From contig JAHFUP010000010.1 of assembly GCA_023265025.1 (NCBI GenBank), positions 1 through 64,000 on the forward strand: a stretch of DNA of 64,000 bases. Reading direction: 5' to 3'. Below, piece by piece: positions 1-8,434 of this stretch; within the stretch, counting starts at the first letter, position 1; each line of letters opens with the position of its first letter. The notes beneath the pieces are model-generated. The model worked only from the letters and a program-made list of their open reading frames with translations. It searched no databases and was not told the DNA's origin. Origin of the DNA: Acidimicrobiia bacterium. GTDB taxonomy: Bacteria > Actinomycetota > Acidimicrobiia > Acidimicrobiales > AC-14. A program made the position numbers and the translations under genes.

Positions 1-1
1 G

Positions 2-58
2 GGACAGGCCGCCCGCATCCTCGAGCTCCTTGATGTCGATCCCATCACCACCCGCTGA
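2..58 (+). CDS. C-terminal end of an unidentified protein (partial)
   Basis: The first 58 bases hold an open frame that ends at a TGA at 56-58 and reads ...GQAARILELLDVDPITTR. It enters from beyond the left edge, so only about 18 residues are visible. The amphipathic AARILELL helix is typical of the last helix of many Rossmann-type or sugar-nucleotide enzymes, but this is too little to name a family. The next gene is on the opposite strand and converges on it. Confidence 0.4.
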   Translation, partial: GQAARILELLDVDPITTR

Positions 59-112
59 CCGGAGGCCACAAATGAGTACGACTCGACGCCCACTCATGTA
101 CGGAACACCCGG

Positions 113-928
113 CTAGTCGGGGGTGAACCACTCGGCCCAGCCGTGGCCCTGCCCGCCGGCGGCGGTCTCGTAGCGGCAGAACGCCCGGGCCAGGCGGCCG
201 GCGCCCGGCACGAGGACCGGTGCGTGGGCGACGGCTGTCCCCCGCACCTCGGTCCCGCCGGCGGTGCAGGTGAGCGACCGCAGCCGGCCGTCGTCGTGGT
301 GTTCGACCACCGGGTCGGCGGACGCGAACGCCGGCCCGCCGTCGATCCGGCCGGCGGCCCAGCCCGACGGGGCCGTCCGGGGCTGCTCGCCCCACAGGTG
401 GATCCGCGTGCCGGCGCCGTCGAGGGCGAAGCGCTCGGCGCCCACCAGCACGACGCCGTGGGCCGCGCAGTCCTGCCAGTAGCCGGCGCCGGCGCCCGCC
501 CACGGCACGCAGGGGCCTCGGGCCTCCCACTCGACGTCGAGCCCGAGGGCCCACGGGTCGCCCCGCTCCCGGCCCCACGCCTCCAGGGGGTCGTCGAGGG
601 CGACGCCGAACGCCTCCAGGCCGACGCTCCAGTGGTCGAGGGGCGTCTCGCACACCAGCTCGGTCCACAGCCCCGACGCCCGGACCTCCAACCCCCCGCC
701 GGTCGGCATCGGCACCTCGTGGTCGCGGACCGCCACCAGCGGCGGCCCGCCGCCCACCATCCCCACCCAGAACCAGGCCGTGCCCTCGGCCGGGCGCAGC
801 GCCAGCCGCACGTACCCGGCCAGCCCGCCGTCGCCGTCGACGAAGTCGAGGTACCACGACTCCTCCCAGTGGCGACCCGGGGCGGGCCGGTGCCGGCGCT
901 CGTCGGCGGGGGCGATCTCGGCGTCCAT
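113..928 (-). CDS. Hypothetical protein, possibly of the AttH/hydroxyneurosporene-synthase-like type
   Basis: A 271-residue protein without signal peptide or membrane segment. It is rich in Trp, Gly and acidic residues (for example ESWYLDFVDGDGGLAGYVRL and TAWFWVGMVGG near the N-terminus). This gives the impression of a large antiparallel beta-sheet protein of the lipocalin/AttH-like type found in many actinobacteria, but I do not recognise a diagnostic motif. An upstream GTG would give 308 residues, but that extension runs into the divergent SCP2-like gene, so I prefer the ATG at 926-928. A TACGGT box lies at 939-944, 10 bases before this ATG. The divergent neighbour starts only 34 bases away, so the two probably share a control region. 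Confidence 0.6.
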   Translation of the reverse strand: MDAEIAPADERRHRPAPGRHWEESWYLDFVDGDGGLAGYVRLALRPAEGTAWFWVGMVGGGPPLVAVRDHEVPMPTGGGLEVRASGLWTELVCETPLDHWSVGLEAFGVALDDPLEAWGRERGDPWALGLDVEWEARGPCVPWAGAGAGYWQDCAAHGVVLVGAERFALDGAGTRIHLWGEQPRTAPSGWAAGRIDGGPAFASADPVVEHHDDGRLRSLTCTAGGTEVRGTAVAHAPVLVPGAGRLARAFCRYETAAGGQGHGWAEWFTPD

Positions 929-962
929 GTCCCGGGCGACCGTAATGGGCAACACTGTGGGG

Positions 963-1334
963 GTGAGGTTCCTCAGTGCCGAATGGCTCGACTGTCTTCG
1001 TGTGGCGACGTCGACCGCCTCCCCCGCCGTCGCGCTCACCGTCTGCCAGCGGGTCGTCGGCGGTCCCTACGGCGACGTCGCGTACGTCCTGCGGGTGGCC
1101 GACGGACGGGTGCGGGTCGAGCCAGGGCCGCCGGCGGGCGAGGTCGACGTCGAGCTCACCACCGATTACGAGACGGCGGCCGCCATCAGCCAGGGCGTGC
1201 TCAGCCCGGCCTCGGCTTTCGCGGCCGGCCGTCTGCGGGTGGGCGGGACGGTCGGCGCCCTCGTCGACCACCAGGAGTCGTTCGCCGAGCTCGGCGCCCT
1301 GCTGGCCGGCATGGCCGAGGCCACCACCTACTGA
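963..1334 (+). CDS. SCP2 sterol-binding-domain-like protein
   Basis: A 123-residue protein. It opens with RFLSAEWLDCL, the typical start of small actinobacterial SCP2-type proteins, and continues through a VELTTDYETAAAISQGVLSPASAFAAGRLRVGG core that matches the lipid-pocket helices and strand of that fold. Such proteins are thought to bind sterol-like or acyl lipids in the cytoplasm; the ligand here is unknown. I chose the GTG at 963 because the family begins with (M)RFLS; earlier in-frame starts would run into the divergent promoter. The stop lies two bases before the GTG of the J-domain gene, which suggests co-transcription. Confidence 0.75.
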   Translation: MRFLSAEWLDCLRVATSTASPAVALTVCQRVVGGPYGDVAYVLRVADGRVRVEPGPPAGEVDVELTTDYETAAAISQGVLSPASAFAAGRLRVGGTVGALVDHQESFAELGALLAGMAEATTY

Positions 1335-1336
1335 CG

Positions 1337-1864
1337 GTGGCGACGTACTACGACTTGCTCGGCGTCGAGCCCGGCGCCAGCGCCGAGGAGATCCAGCGCT
1401 GCTACCGCCTCCTTGCCCTCCGTCACCATCCCGACGTCGCCCCCGACGCCGACCAGTCGATGATGGCCGCGATCAACGGGGCGTGGTCGGTGCTGAGCGA
1501 CCCGTCCCGCCGGCGGGCCTACGACGCCGGCCTCGGCCGTCCGGAGCCCGTCGCCCGGCCTGCGGCCCCGACGGGCGGGCCCTCGCCCGACTGGCGGCCG
1601 CTGGAGGACGACGAGGGCGACCTCGACCCGGAGGACCTGAGCGACGAGCCCTACACGCCGACCGAGCGCCGGCCGTCGGACATGCTGGTCATGACGCCGG
1701 TCCTGCTCGTCGTCGGCGCCGTCGCCCTCTTCTTCTTCAGCATCATGTCGGGTTCGAACGCGCTGCGGACATTCTCCATGCTCCTGGTGCCCCTGGCCGG
1801 CGTGGGCTTCGTGATGGCCCCGCTGTTCGTGATGCTCCGCTCGAAGAGCCGCTCAGGCGAGTAG
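1337..1864 (+). CDS. J-domain (DnaJ-like) membrane protein
   Basis: A 175-residue protein. Residues 3-65 form a J domain (YYDLLGVEPGASAEEIQRCY, HPD at 31-33, then a DPSRRRAYD helix), which in this family stimulates the ATPase of DnaK-type Hsp70. An acidic, Pro-rich linker (about 70-108) is followed by two hydrophobic segments (about 112-135 and 142-162), so the J domain is probably tethered to the cytoplasmic face of the membrane. There is no Gly/Phe region or zinc domain, so it is not DnaJ itself. The GTG start lies directly after the SCP2-like gene. The last 12 bases overlap the convergent mdh. Confidence 0.85.
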   Translation: MATYYDLLGVEPGASAEEIQRCYRLLALRHHPDVAPDADQSMMAAINGAWSVLSDPSRRRAYDAGLGRPEPVARPAAPTGGPSPDWRPLEDDEGDLDPEDLSDEPYTPTERRPSDMLVMTPVLLVVGAVALFFFSIMSGSNALRTFSMLLVPLAGVGFVMAPLFVMLRSKSRSGE

Positions 1865-2785
1865 GCCGAGCGCCTCCTGCTGCTTGCCCCGCACGGCTTC
1901 GGCGGCGGTGCGCAGGGCCGCCAGCTCGCCGGCGTCGAGGTCGACCTCGACCACCTCCTGCACGCCGCCGCGGCCCAGTCGGGCCGGGACACCGAGGTAG
2001 ACGCCGGCGATGCCGTAGGCCCCGTCGACCCACGCACTGACCGGGTGCACCTCGTTCGTGTTTTCCGCCACCGCCCGCACCATCGTCTCCGCCGCCGCCG
2101 CCGGCGCGAAGTACGCGGAGCCGGTTTTCAGGAGGACGACGATCTCCGCCCCGCCGTCACGGGTCCGCTGGACGATCTCGTCGATCGTCGCCTGGTCGAG
2201 GACCTCGGTGAGCGGCTGGCCCCCGACGGTCGCCAGCGACGGCACCGGCACCATCGTCTCGCCGTGGGATCCGAGGGTGATGGCCAGCACCTCGTGGGTG
2301 GGGACGCCGAGGCGCTCGGCCACGAAGTGCCGGAAGCGGGCCGAGTCGAGCAGCCCCGCTTGGCCCATCACCCGCTCCTTCGGGAGTTCGGAGACGGCCG
2401 CAGCCAGGGCGGTCATCTCGTCGAGCGGGTTGGACACGACGATCAGCACCGCGCCGGGCGACGCCTCGACCAGCCGGCGGGTGACGTCGCCGACGATCCT
2501 GGCGTTGACCTCGAGCAGATCCATCCGGCTCATACCCGGCTTGCGGGGCAGGCCGGCGGTGATCACGCAAATGTCCGACCCGGCGGTCGCCTCGTAGCCG
2601 TTTGAGCCAACGACCCGCGTTTCGAAGCCGGCGAGGGGCCGGCTCTGCATGAGGTCGAGGGCGATCCCCTGCGGCTTGCCCTCCACGATGTCGGTGAGCA
2701 CCACCTCGCCGGCGTACCCCGCCTCCGCCACCCGCTGCGCCAGCGTCGACCCATAGAAGCCGGCGCCGGCGATCGAGACCTTCAT
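1853..2785 (-). CDS. mdh: Malate dehydrogenase
   Basis: A 310-residue LDH-like NAD-dependent malate dehydrogenase. It has an N-terminal Rossmann motif GAGFYGS (7-13) and the acidic TDIVEG loop. The active-site loop LPRKPGMSRMDLL places Arg where lactate dehydrogenases have Gln, which marks oxaloacetate/malate specificity. The catalytic histidine lies in ITLGSHGETMVP. It interconverts malate and oxaloacetate in the TCA cycle. It lies downstream of icd in the same direction. The 160-bp spacer between them is one copy of the interspersed repeat, whose end supplies a GAGGGCGA ribosome-binding site directly before this ATG. Confidence 0.95.
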   Translation of the reverse strand: MKVSIAGAGFYGSTLAQRVAEAGYAGEVVLTDIVEGKPQGIALDLMQSRPLAGFETRVVGSNGYEATAGSDICVITAGLPRKPGMSRMDLLEVNARIVGDVTRRLVEASPGAVLIVVSNPLDEMTALAAAVSELPKERVMGQAGLLDSARFRHFVAERLGVPTHEVLAITLGSHGETMVPVPSLATVGGQPLTEVLDQATIDEIVQRTRDGGAEIVVLLKTGSAYFAPAAAAETMVRAVAENTNEVHPVSAWVDGAYGIAGVYLGVPARLGRGGVQEVVEVDLDAGELAALRTAAEAVRGKQQEALGLLA

Positions 2786-2945
2786 TCGCCCTCACTCGCT
2801 CGCTGCGCTCGCTCCGTTTGGGCGAGTTGATCGAGCTCCGGCCGTCCGGCGGAGCCGGCCGCCCTCCGCCGTTTCTCTCCTGGCCGGCAGCCGAGGATGG
2901 CCGCCTGCGGCGGCGTCGGCGGCCGCCGGCATTGCGACGGCGACA
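2786..2945 (+). repeat. Interspersed intergenic repeat, copy 1 (forward)
   Basis: This spacer between icd and mdh is filled by a GC-rich multi-hairpin element. It begins CACTCGCTCGCTGCGC at the mdh start codon and runs through CTCCGGCCGTCCGGCGGAG. It contains the hairpin CGGCGGAG-9 nt-CTCCGCCG and ends in a GGCCGCC/GGCGGC-rich stem near the icd stop. Read on the minus strand, its edge gives GTGAGGGCG just before the mdh ATG. It resembles the other copies near 12.4, 46.1, 50.4, 57.3, 59.6 and 63.0 kb. Confidence 0.85.
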
Positions 2946-4142
2946 TCACAGGCGCTCGACGATCGCCGCCGCGAACTCCGATGTCTTGACCTCCGTCGCA
3001 CCCTCGGTCAGGCGGGCGAAGTCGTAGGTGACGATCCGGTCGGCGATGGTGGCCTCCAGGGCGCGGACCACGTCGGCGGCCGCCTCGTCCCAGCCCAGGT
3101 GCTCCAGCATCAGCACGCCCGAGAGCAGCAGCGAGCCAGGGTTGACCTTGTCCAGGCCGGCGTACTTCGGCGCGGTGCCGTGGGTGGCCTCGAAGATGCC
3201 GTGGCCGGTCACGTAGTTGATGTTGGCGCCCGGTGCGATACCGATCCCGCCCACCTGGGCGGCCAGGGCGTCGGAGGCGTAGTCGCCGTTGAGGTTCGTC
3301 GTGGCGATGACGTCGAACTCCTCGGGGCGGGTCAGGACCTGCTGCAGGAAGATGTCGGCGATGGTGTCCTTGACCAGGACCTTGTCGCCCGGCTTGCCCC
3401 CGCAGTCGTCCCAGCCCACGGCGACGTCGGCGAACTCCTCCCGGACCAGCTCGTAGCCCCAGCCCCGGAACGCCCCCTCGGTGAACTTCTGGATGTTCCC
3501 CTTGTGCACCAGCGTGACCGACGCCCGGCCCTTGCGGACGGCGTACTCGATGGCGGCCCGGATCAGCCGCTTGGATCCGGTGATCGAGACCGGCTTGATG
3601 CCGATGCCCGAGTCCTCCCGGATGTCCCAGCCGAACTCCTTGGTGCAGAACTCGATCAGGCGCTTGACCTCGGGAGTGCCCTGCTCCAGCTCCAGGCCGG
3701 CGTAGACGTCCTCGGTGTTCTCCCGGAAGATCACCATGTCGACCTTCTCCGGGTGCTTCACCGGCGACGGCACGCCGGTGAACCAGCGCACCGGGCGCAG
3801 GCAGACGTAGAGGTCGAGGATCTGGCGCAGGGCGACGTTGAGGCTGCGGATGCCGCCGCCCACCGGCGTGGTCAGCGGGCCCTTGATCCCGACGACGTGC
3901 TCCCGGAAGGAGGTGACCGTCTCCTCCGGCAGCCACGACCCGGTCTCGTCGAACGCCTTCTGCCCGGCCAGCACCTCCAGCCACTCGATCCGCTTGCCCC
4001 GCTTGGCGACGGCGGCGTCGAGGACGAGCTGCGCCGCCGGCCAGATGTCGACGCCCGTGCCGTCGCCCCGGATGAACGGGATGATGGGCTCGTCGGGCAC
4101 GTGCAGGGTTCCGTCGGGTGCCGCGGTGATCTTGTCAGGCAT
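2946..4142 (-). CDS. icd: Isocitrate dehydrogenase, NADP type
   Basis: A 398-residue homodimer-type isocitrate dehydrogenase. It has the PFIRGDGTG start of the beta-decarboxylating dehydrogenase fold. The substrate-binding segment [20 protein letters not shown] carries the Ser and Arg residues that bind isocitrate, and [13 protein letters not shown] and [17 protein letters not shown] follow; the latter precedes the coenzyme site. It makes 2-oxoglutarate, CO2 and NADPH in the TCA cycle. Its promoter is of the leaderless type: TAGCAT at 4149-4154, then six bases, then ATG. The TAG of that box is also the stop codon of the upstream DUF885 gene. Confidence 0.95.
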   Translation of the reverse strand: MPDKITAAPDGTLHVPDEPIIPFIRGDGTGVDIWPAAQLVLDAAVAKRGKRIEWLEVLAGQKAFDETGSWLPEETVTSFREHVVGIKGPLTTPVGGGIRSLNVALRQILDLYVCLRPVRWFTGVPSPVKHPEKVDMVIFRENTEDVYAGLELEQGTPEVKRLIEFCTKEFGWDIREDSGIGIKPVSITGSKRLIRAAIEYAVRKGRASVTLVHKGNIQKFTEGAFRGWGYELVREEFADVAVGWDDCGGKPGDKVLVKDTIADIFLQQVLTRPEEFDVIATTNLNGDYASDALAAQVGGIGIAPGANINYVTGHGIFEATHGTAPKYAGLDKVNPGSLLLSGVLMLEHLGWDEAAADVVRALEATIADRIVTYDFARLTEGATEVKTSEFAAAIVERL

Positions 4143-4148
4143 CCGCCG

Positions 4149-4154
4149 ATGCTA
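4149..4154 (-). promoter_or_regulatory. -10 box of a leaderless icd transcript (shared with a stop codon)
   Basis: TAGCAT on the minus strand, six bases before the icd ATG. Bases 4152-4154 are also the TAG stop of the upstream DUF885 gene, so a stop codon doubles as the TA-containing end of the -10 hexamer. Confidence 0.55.
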
Positions 4155-5828
4155 GGCGTGAACGGATTGCACCCAGGCGTCGACCAGGTCGGACAGGATG
4201 GGCAGACGGACGGCGCCCGACGTCAGCACGGCGTCGTGGAAGCCGCGGAAGTCGAAGGCCTCACCCAGGCGGGCCTGGGCCGAGGCCCGCAGGCGCAGGA
4301 TCTCGCGCTGACCGAGCTTGTAGGCGAGGGCCTGGCCGGGCATGCCGATGTAGCGGTCGACCTCGACGGTGACCTCCTCGACGGAGATCGGGCTGTTGGC
4401 GGCCATGAAGTCGATGGCCTGCTGCCGGTTCCAGCCCAGAGCGTGCAGGCCGGTGTCGACGACCAGGCGGCAGGCCCGGAGGGAATCGGCGGCCAGCATG
4501 CCGATGCGCTCCATATCGTTGCGGTACAGGCCCATGTCCTCGGCCAGCCGCTCGGCGTAGAGCCCCCAGCCCTCGACGTAGGCGGTGTTGGCCAGCGAGA
4601 AGCGCCGGAACCGGGGCACGTCGGTCAGCTCGGTGGCGATAGCCAGCTGCAGGTGGTGGCCGGGGATGGCCTCGTGGAAGGCGATCGACGCCGTCTCGTA
4701 GCGGGCCTTGTCCTCGGGTGCATGGGTGTTGACGTAGTACGTGCCGCCGCGGGACCCGTCGCCGGCCGGGGGGAAGTAGTAGGCGCTCGGTGAGTCGGCG
4801 GCGAGGAACGCCGGCACCTCCTCGATGGCGCAGTCCGACTGGGGGAGGCGGCCGAACCACTCGGCCATGGCCGCCTTGGCGGCGGCGAACGCCTCCCGGG
4901 CGTCGGCCATGATCTCCGCGTCCGTCGCGTAGCGCAGCGCCGGGTCGGTTCGGAGGCGGTCGAGCACCTCGGCCACGTCGGTCAGGCCGAACAGCCGGCC
5001 GCCGACCTCGGCGTACTCGGCGGGGAGCTTCTCGGTCACCTCCTGCAGGCCGATGGCGTGGATCTCCTCCGGCGGCAGGTCGAGCGTCGTGTGGTGTGAG
5101 GCGAGGGTGGCGTAGATCTGCGCCCCGTCGTCACCCAGCCACGACAGGCCGCAGTGCTCGTCGTCACGGCCCCGCGGCAGCAGCTCGTTCTTGAGGGTGT
5201 CGGCCAGGCGGCGATACGCCGGCCGGACCTCGTCCTCCACCACCCGACGCAGGTCCGTCCGGTCCCAGTCGTCGGGCGCCCCGACGGTAGCGAACACGTC
5301 GACGTCGAGCGGCGACGCGAGGTACCCCTCGATCATGTGGACCGACCGGGCCACGCAGACTGCGGCCGGCGGGCGGCCGGTGCGGGCGCCGGCCAGGAAC
5401 CGCTCGGCCGCCTGCTCCAACGCCCTCGGGATCTGCCGGAACCGGGAGACCAGCATGTCGGCCGACGCCTCGTCGGGGGCAGCCATGACCGGCGCGGCCT
5501 GCAACAGGTCGATGTGGAAGCCCGTCATCTGGTCGGACTGGAGCTCGACGAGCCGCTGGTCGATGGTCGCCACGGCGTCGTTGAGCTCGGCGGCCAGCAG
5601 GCCGTGGGTCACGAGGTCGCCCGGCTCCAGTCCGTCGCGGGGAATCTCCTCCAGTCGGCTCCGCATCGACGCCCACCGCACGCGCAGTACCTGCTCGGCG
5701 TCCTCCGACAGGTCTTCGAGGCGGTCGTCGTAGCGATGGTCGCCCAGGAGGGTCGCCGTGCTCGGGCTGGCCTCGAGCACGGTCTCCCAGTACTCCTCGG
5801 CCAGGGCGCGCAGCGTCTCGTCGGGCAT
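4152..5828 (-). CDS. DUF885 family protein (metallopeptidase-like)
   Basis: A 558-residue DUF885 protein without signal peptide. The hallmark is HEAIPGHHLQL at 385-392, an HExxxxHH arrangement like that of zinc metallopeptidases, followed by the conserved YVEGWGLYAERLAEDMG. The C-terminus keeps PGQALAYKLGQREIL. Members are predicted zinc-dependent peptidases, mostly without a proven substrate. The gene starts at an ATG six bases after TAGGTT (5835-5840), consistent with a leaderless mRNA, and its stop codon forms part of the icd -10 box, so the two are adjacent but separately promoted. Confidence 0.85.
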   Translation of the reverse strand: MPDETLRALAEEYWETVLEASPSTATLLGDHRYDDRLEDLSEDAEQVLRVRWASMRSRLEEIPRDGLEPGDLVTHGLLAAELNDAVATIDQRLVELQSDQMTGFHIDLLQAAPVMAAPDEASADMLVSRFRQIPRALEQAAERFLAGARTGRPPAAVCVARSVHMIEGYLASPLDVDVFATVGAPDDWDRTDLRRVVEDEVRPAYRRLADTLKNELLPRGRDDEHCGLSWLGDDGAQIYATLASHHTTLDLPPEEIHAIGLQEVTEKLPAEYAEVGGRLFGLTDVAEVLDRLRTDPALRYATDAEIMADAREAFAAAKAAMAEWFGRLPQSDCAIEEVPAFLAADSPSAYYFPPAGDGSRGGTYYVNTHAPEDKARYETASIAFHEAIPGHHLQLAIATELTDVPRFRRFSLANTAYVEGWGLYAERLAEDMGLYRNDMERIGMLAADSLRACRLVVDTGLHALGWNRQQAIDFMAANSPISVEEVTVEVDRYIGMPGQALAYKLGQREILRLRASAQARLGEAFDFRGFHDAVLTSGAVRLPILSDLVDAWVQSVHA

Positions 5829-5834
5829 CGGGTC

Positions 5835-5840
5835 AACCTA
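5835..5840 (-). promoter_or_regulatory. -10 box of a leaderless DUF885 transcript
   Basis: TAGGTT on the minus strand, followed by exactly six bases (gacccg) and the ATG. No Shine-Dalgarno sequence fits in the gap. Confidence 0.5.
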
Positions 5841-5849
5841 CCCGCGGAG

Positions 5850-7295
5850 TCACCTGACGCCGGTGAGCTGCTCCACCCACTCGATGCCGAAGTAGACGAC
5901 GAACAGGGCGGCCACCACCCAAAGGAGCGGGTGGACGTCGCGGGCCCGCCCGGTCACCAACCTGATCACCGCGTAGGTGACGAAGCCGGCGCCGATCCCG
6001 TTGGTGATCGAGAACGTGAACGGCATGAGCACGATGGTGAGGAACGCCGGGATGGCCAGCGCGTAGTCGTCCCATGGGATGTCCTTGACCCGGGTCATCA
6101 GCAGGAAGCCGACCACGACCAGCGCCGGCGAGGCCGCTTCGTAGGGGACCACGCTGACGAGCGGCGTGACGAACAGCGCGGCGACGAACAGCAGCCCGGT
6201 GACGACGCTCGCCAGCCCGGTCCGGGCCCCGTCGCCCACGCCGGCCGCCGACTCGATGTAGGTGGTGTTCGACGACGCCGACGCCGCCCCGCCGGCGGCC
6301 GCGGCCAACGAGTCGATGAGGAGCACCGGGCCGGCGCCGGGCAGCTCGCCGTTCTCGTCGAGCAGCCCGCCCTGGGCGCCCACGCCCACGACGGTGCCCA
6401 TGGTGTCGAAGAAGTCGGCCAGCATGAGGGTGAACACCAGCAGCAGGGCGCTGATCACCCCGACGGCGGCGAACGAGCCGCCGAGGCTGAAGTGCCCGAG
6501 CAGCCCGAAGTCGGGCGTCGACACGAGCTTGTCGGGCAGCGCCGGCACGTTGAGGCTCCAGCCCCGCGGCTCCACCGGCATGCCCGGGACGACTTGCGCG
6601 CGCACGTCGACAATGGCATTGAGAGCGATGGCGAACAGCGTCGTCCCCACGATGCTGAGGAGGATCGCGGCCCGCACCTTGCGAGCCACCAGGACGACCG
6701 TCGCCAGGAGCCCGACGACGAAGACCAGCGTGGGCCACCCGACCAGCCGGCCGCCGACCCCGAGCCCGACGGGCACGGGCGACGAGGCGGCGTCGGGCAC
6801 CCGGCGGACGAAGCCGGCGTCGACGAAGCCGATGAAGGCGATGAACAGGCCGATGCCCACCGCGATGGCGTTCTTGAGCGCCAGCGGCACCGCCGAGAAA
6901 ACGGCCTGCCGCACGCCGGCCAGGACCAGCACGGTGATGGCCAGCCCCTCCAGGACGACGACGCCCATCGCCGCCGGCCATGACATCTGTCCTGCAAGCT
7001 GAAAGGCGACGACGGCGTTCAACCCCAGGCCGGCGGCGATGGCGAAGGGGTACCGCCCGACCACGCCCATGAGGATGGTCATGGCTGCGGCCACCAGGGC
7101 GGTGGAGCTGGCCACCTGGCCAATGTCGAGTTGGCGGCCGTTCACGTCGGCGGCGCCGGCGAGGATCAACGGGTTCAGGACCACGATGTAGGCCATGGTG
7201 AAGAACGTCGCCACCCCGCCCCGCACTTCCGTCCGGACGGTCGAGCCCCGCTCCTCCACCTGGAAGTACCGCGCCAGTCCGGTGGCGGTGCTCAT
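5850..7295 (-). CDS. NCS2 family purine permease (AzgA/COG2252 type)
   Basis: A 481-residue integral membrane protein with about 12-14 hydrophobic segments. The start (LARYFQVEERGSTVRTEVRGG) and the following ATFFTMAYIVVLNPLIL segment are the signature of the AzgA-like branch of NCS2 carriers, which import adenine, guanine or hypoxanthine with protons. The ADFFDTMGTVVGVGAQGGLLD and ASSNTTYIESAAGVGDGARTG segments contain the substrate-site helices 8 and 10 of the family. The longer frame would start at 7364, but the family N-terminus and a GAGG about ten bases upstream favour the ATG at 7293-7295. This permease fits the purine genes elsewhere in the window, although it is not in an operon with them. 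Confidence 0.9.
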   Translation of the reverse strand: MSTATGLARYFQVEERGSTVRTEVRGGVATFFTMAYIVVLNPLILAGAADVNGRQLDIGQVASSTALVAAAMTILMGVVGRYPFAIAAGLGLNAVVAFQLAGQMSWPAAMGVVVLEGLAITVLVLAGVRQAVFSAVPLALKNAIAVGIGLFIAFIGFVDAGFVRRVPDAASSPVPVGLGVGGRLVGWPTLVFVVGLLATVVLVARKVRAAILLSIVGTTLFAIALNAIVDVRAQVVPGMPVEPRGWSLNVPALPDKLVSTPDFGLLGHFSLGGSFAAVGVISALLLVFTLMLADFFDTMGTVVGVGAQGGLLDENGELPGAGPVLLIDSLAAAAGGAASASSNTTYIESAAGVGDGARTGLASVVTGLLFVAALFVTPLVSVVPYEAASPALVVVGFLLMTRVKDIPWDDYALAIPAFLTIVLMPFTFSITNGIGAGFVTYAVIRLVTGRARDVHPLLWVVAALFVVYFGIEWVEQLTGVR

Positions 7296-7457
7296 CCGGG
7301 CGACCTCGCGCCCACATGGAGGATTGACGCCGGGTGTAGCGTAGGGCCCAGACACGACAACCACCCGAGCGTGCCGACCAGCCCCCGGGCTGGACCGGGA
7401 GCGATGCCCCAGACCCCGGCAGCGCGTCGATCTCGACGCTTGCCATTGGGATGGATC

Positions 7458-7844
7458 ATGTTCACATCGGCTCGTTCGCCGGAGCTATCGGAGGGGCGGA
7501 GAACCCTGCCCCCGTTGGTCTCCCATGACCGCGGCCGTGCGGTGATCTGGCTGGGCGGCGAGCACGACATCGCCACCGTCGCCCTCCTGAGGGACACGTT
7601 GGCCGGTGTGATATCCGACGGCAGCGCCGACGTTGTCGTCGACCTGCAGCGGGTGACGTTTATCGACGCGGCCGTCATCGGCGCCATGTTGGACGGTCGG
7701 GAGGCACTGGTTCGCCAGTCCCGCCGGTTCTCCCTCCGGTCACCGTCGACGTGTGCCATGCACGTCCTCACCCTCTGCGGGTTGTCGGGTCTGGTGGAGT
7801 CCGCGTCATCCCTCCCACATGAAAGGACAAGTGAAAAGAGATGA
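7458..7844 (+). CDS. STAS-domain protein (anti-sigma-factor-antagonist-like) lacking the phospho-serine
   Basis: A 128-residue single STAS domain. It shows strand VIWLGGEHDIATVALLRDTL (29-48), VVVDLQRVTFID (59-70) and a C-terminal VLTLCGLSGLVE helix. This is the layout of RsbV/SpoIIAA antagonists, which release sigma factors from anti-sigma kinases. Where these have the phosphorylated DSSG, this protein has D70-A71-A72-V73, so kinase-controlled switching as in SpoIIAA should not be possible. The stop codon overlaps the ATG of the next, 28-residue gene (ATGA), indicating coupled translation. No anti-sigma kinase lies nearby. Confidence 0.75.
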   Translation: MFTSARSPELSEGRRTLPPLVSHDRGRAVIWLGGEHDIATVALLRDTLAGVISDGSADVVVDLQRVTFIDAAVIGAMLDGREALVRQSRRFSLRSPSTCAMHVLTLCGLSGLVESASSLPHERTSEKR

Positions 7845-7927
7845 GCTTCCTGTTATCGCTCGTCGTCATATTCATCATCTTTGCCGTCGCCGGATGGGGC
7901 TGGCGGTTCGTGCGCGGGCGCCGCTAA
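7841..7927 (+). CDS. 28-residue single-span membrane peptide coupled to the STAS gene
   Basis: The ATG at 7841 overlaps the STAS stop (ATGA). The 28-codon frame encodes MSFLLSLVVIFIIFAVAGWG followed by WRFVRGRR: one hydrophobic helix (about residues 3-21) and a strongly basic C-terminus, so N-out/C-in insertion is likely. The sequence upstream (AAAGGACAAGTGAAAAGAG) offers purine-rich ribosome-binding options. The hydrophobic, positively flanked composition would be unlikely in random GC-rich sequence. Function unknown; it might tether or modulate the STAS partner. Confidence 0.6.
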   Translation: MSFLLSLVVIFIIFAVAGWGWRFVRGRR

Positions 7928-7981
7928 TCGTCATCGCCGGCACGCCGCTGCGGTTGGCCTGAGCGACGGGCACCGCCATGG

Positions 7982-8434
7982 TCACCGCCGGTCGGCGGCG
8001 CCCTCCGCGTCGAACTGCCGGCGCAGGGAAAAAGCATGCGGCGTCGGCCCGTGCAGCCGGAGGTGGATAAGACGCCCGAGGCCCTCGTCGACCGTCGGCC
8101 GCATCCCCTCGTCGACCCACCACATAGCCGTCGTGAACCCGCCCAACGGTACGAACCAGCGGTTGCGGCGCTGCATGAACAGGGTGTGCCCGCTGCGGTA
8201 CACGTACTTCTGCAGCGCCTCGAAGTCGGTCCAGATCGACAGGGTGACGATCACCCGGTCGTCGCCCAGCTGGCCGAAGGTGACCGGCCCGTCCTGCGGC
8301 GGCAGGCGCCAGAGGAAGCCCTTGCTCGTGTCGGCCAGCCAGTTCACGTCGTCGACGGCCTTGACGAAGCCCGACATCGCCGGCGCGTCGAGTGCGGCGG
8401 CGGGCAGGGCGACGTTGCACTCGGCGAGCTCCAT
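7982..8434 (-). CDS. DUF3291 domain protein
   Basis: A 150-residue soluble protein. It matches the DUF3291 pattern in order: an N-terminal ELAECNVALP strand, a SIWTDFEALQKYVYRSGHTLFM region, then RRNRWFVPLGGFTTAMWWVDEG with the conserved WW, and a C-terminal LHGPTPHAFSLR. The fold resembles the dimeric alpha/beta-barrel (monooxygenase-like) family. No reaction is established. It starts 63 bases from the divergent winged-helix gene. The ATG at 8432-8434 gives the usual family length; a longer frame would read into the divergent neighbour. Confidence 0.8.
   Translation of the reverse strand: MELAECNVALPAAALDAPAMSGFVKAVDDVNWLADTSKGFLWRLPPQDGPVTFGQLGDDRVIVTLSIWTDFEALQKYVYRSGHTLFMQRRNRWFVPLGGFTTAMWWVDEGMRPTVDEGLGRLIHLRLHGPTPHAFSLRRQFDAEGAADRR

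Noticed and set aside
2786-2945. CRISPR-like array of the short GC-rich units
   Set aside because: The copies are single, dispersed between genes and not separated by unique spacers of constant length; no cas genes are present.
3099-4793. A 564-codon open frame on the plus strand
   Set aside because: It lies antisense to icd and the DUF885 gene, both clearly real; the long frame results from the high GC content, which makes stops rare on the opposite strand.
5154-6983. A 609-codon open frame on the plus strand
   Set aside because: It is antisense to the DUF885 and permease genes and its translation is His/Asp/Gly/Arg-rich with no domain pattern.
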